This document shows positions 7,082 through 7,458 of a stretch of 7,458 bases of DNA, one piece after another (the first letter of the stretch is position 1; the number at the start of each line of letters is the position of its first letter). The notes below the pieces were generated by a model. It was not told where the DNA came from. It did not search any database and saw nothing but the letters and a program-made list of their open reading frames with translations. Position numbers and translations under genes: made by a program. This DNA is from Elusimicrobiota bacterium (GTDB taxonomy: Bacteria > Elusimicrobiota > Elusimicrobia > Elusimicrobiales > Elusimicrobiaceae): the NCBI GenBank assembly GCA_023393825.1, contig JAEXBW010000072.1, forward strand, positions 1 through 7,458, given 5' to 3'.

Positions 7082-7102
7082 ATTGATAGAAATTTGTTCT
7101 GC

Positions 7103-7207
7103 GCGGCAAAATTCGGCTAGCAATTTGTTATCTTTGAGTTATTTTAAGTTTTTTTGCCGCTTCGGATATGCGGACTTCCAGTCGCTCCAGATATACCTTG
7201 CGGCAAA
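7103..7207. repeat. Three-copy inverted element able to form two alternative hairpins
   Basis: GCGGCAAA occurs at 7103-7110 and again at 7200-7207. Its exact complement TTTGCCGC lies between them at 7153-7160. The middle copy can pair upstream (9 bp, 7103-7111 with 7152-7160, 40-base loop) or downstream (8 bp, 39-base loop), but not both. Neither hairpin is followed by a T-run, so they are not simple terminators. Confidence 0.5.
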
Positions 7208-7232
7208 TAAAACATAAACTAATCTCAAATCT

Positions 7233-7339
7233 AATCAAATCACGCAATGCTTGTGGACGGCGCAAAATACTTGCAAATGAGGACGGCAACAGCATAAATA
7301 AATCAAATCACGTAATGTTTGTGGACGGCGGAAAATATT
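7233..7339. repeat. Imperfect 39-base direct repeat, two copies
   Basis: Copies at 7233-7271 and 7301-7339 agree at 35 of 39 positions, with a 68-base period. Both begin AATCAAATCACG and contain TTGTGGACGGCG. Three of the four differences are C/T. Sequence just before the copies is also similar (AACATAAA and AACAGCATAAA) if a gap is allowed, suggesting an older, longer duplication. The period is not a multiple of three, so it is not a coding repeat. Confidence 0.8.
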
Positions 7340-7361
7340 CTTTCCTCATCGTCTAACTTCC

Positions 7362-7424
7362 TTTGATAAACACTCCCATATTTGATAAAGTATTAAGGAA
7401 AGTTCAACCAAATTTATCTTTATC
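7362..7424 (+). promoter_or_regulatory. GATAAA box cluster upstream of the next gene, possible promoter or operator
   Basis: TTTGATAAA occurs at 7362-7370 and 7381-7389, a 19-base spacing. The complement TTTATC occurs twice in tandem at 7413-7418 and 7419-7424. GATAAAG (7384-7390) and CTTTATC (7418-7424) form a perfect 7-base inverted repeat whose right arm touches the next Shine-Dalgarno. A weak promoter could be TTGATA (7363-7368) with TAAAGT (7386-7391) at 17-base spacing. The AT-rich composition makes chance matches likely. Confidence 0.3.
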
Positions 7425-7428
7425 GGAG
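7425..7428 (+). promoter_or_regulatory. Ribosome binding site of the downstream gene
   Basis: GGAG lies 5 bases before the ATG at 7434, the reason for accepting that start. Confidence 0.5.
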
Positions 7429-7433
7429 TTGTT

Positions 7434-7458
7434 ATGACTATATTTGCCCTTATATCCT
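7434..7458 (+). CDS. Start of an unidentified gene, cut by the window edge
   Basis: Only eight codons are present (MTIFALIS), after a good Shine-Dalgarno. The beginning is hydrophobic and could belong to a signal peptide, a membrane protein or a buried first strand. Nothing more can be said about the product. It is a separate transcription unit from rpsA, given the terminator and the 399-base gap. Confidence 0.5.

Larger units (their letters stand above)
7082..7433. other. About 350 bases without a convincing gene
   Basis: Between the terminator and the next start codon I find no ORF with a plausible ribosome binding site or protein-like composition on either strand. A 62-codon frame at 7168-7356 lacks a Shine-Dalgarno and crosses a direct repeat that falls in two different frames. 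The stretch contains an inverted repeat system (7103-7207), a 39-base direct repeat (7233-7339) and repeated GATAAA boxes (7362-7424), described separately. It could be regulatory, encode a structured RNA, or be decayed sequence. No tRNA fold is evident. Confidence 0.6.

Noticed and set aside
7233..7339. Repeat-spacer-repeat geometry (39-29-39) resembling a tiny CRISPR array
   Set aside because: Only two copies with four mismatches, no further units on either side, no palindromic repeat and no cas gene in view.
7168..7356. 62-codon + strand open frame in the intergenic region
   Set aside because: No Shine-Dalgarno, unfamiliar protein, and it crosses a direct repeat read in two different frames, which argues against a coding origin.

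Overview
The window is mostly one dense, single-strand block of core bacterial genes, about 7 kb long: ftsQ, ftsA, ftsZ, a PilT-family ATPase, cmk, plsC and rpsA, all on the + strand. A strong intrinsic terminator follows rpsA. After it come about 350 bases without a convincing gene and the first codons of another + strand gene. Type IV pilus retraction ATPase, FtsA with a membrane-targeting helix and a four-domain S1 suggest a Gram-negative-type bacterium outside the Proteobacteria. My best guess is Elusimicrobiota (Elusimicrobium-like), from overall impression of protein divergence and base usage. It is a guess, not a demonstrated placement.

Layout. Positions 1-63 are probably the tail of an upstream gene whose frame I cannot fix. 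FtsQ (64-873), FtsA (885-2132) and FtsZ (2135-3352) form the classic end of the division and cell wall (dcw) cluster. The pilT-type gene (3354-4493) begins one base after ftsZ. cmk (4490-5170) overlaps pilT by an ATGA junction, and plsC (5160-5750) overlaps cmk by 11 bases. These six genes are packed so tightly that a single mRNA with translational coupling is likely. The only sizeable gap inside the block is the 57 bases before rpsA (5808-7034). That gap holds a strong Shine-Dalgarno placed too far upstream for rpsA, a five-codon ATG-to-TAG minicistron and two nested short inverted repeats.

Function. FtsZ polymerises into the division ring, FtsA tethers it to the membrane, and FtsQ links the ring to the periplasmic divisome. 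The PilT-like ATPase would power pilus retraction. Cmk recycles CMP and dCMP, including the CMP released by phospholipid synthesis. PlsC makes phosphatidic acid, and S1 helps load mRNA on the ribosome. cmk-plsC-rpsA is a familiar growth-linked grouping. Its joining to ftsQAZ through a pilus motor gene is the most notable architectural point.

The non-coding tail (7082-7433) contains three copies of an 8-base element that can form two mutually exclusive hairpins, a 39-base imperfect direct repeat, and a cluster of GATAAA boxes in front of the next start codon. I found no mobile element, CRISPR array, tRNA or rRNA. Most of the window is ordinary core genome; the points worth checking are the rpsA leader, the post-terminator region and a few unusual protein motifs.
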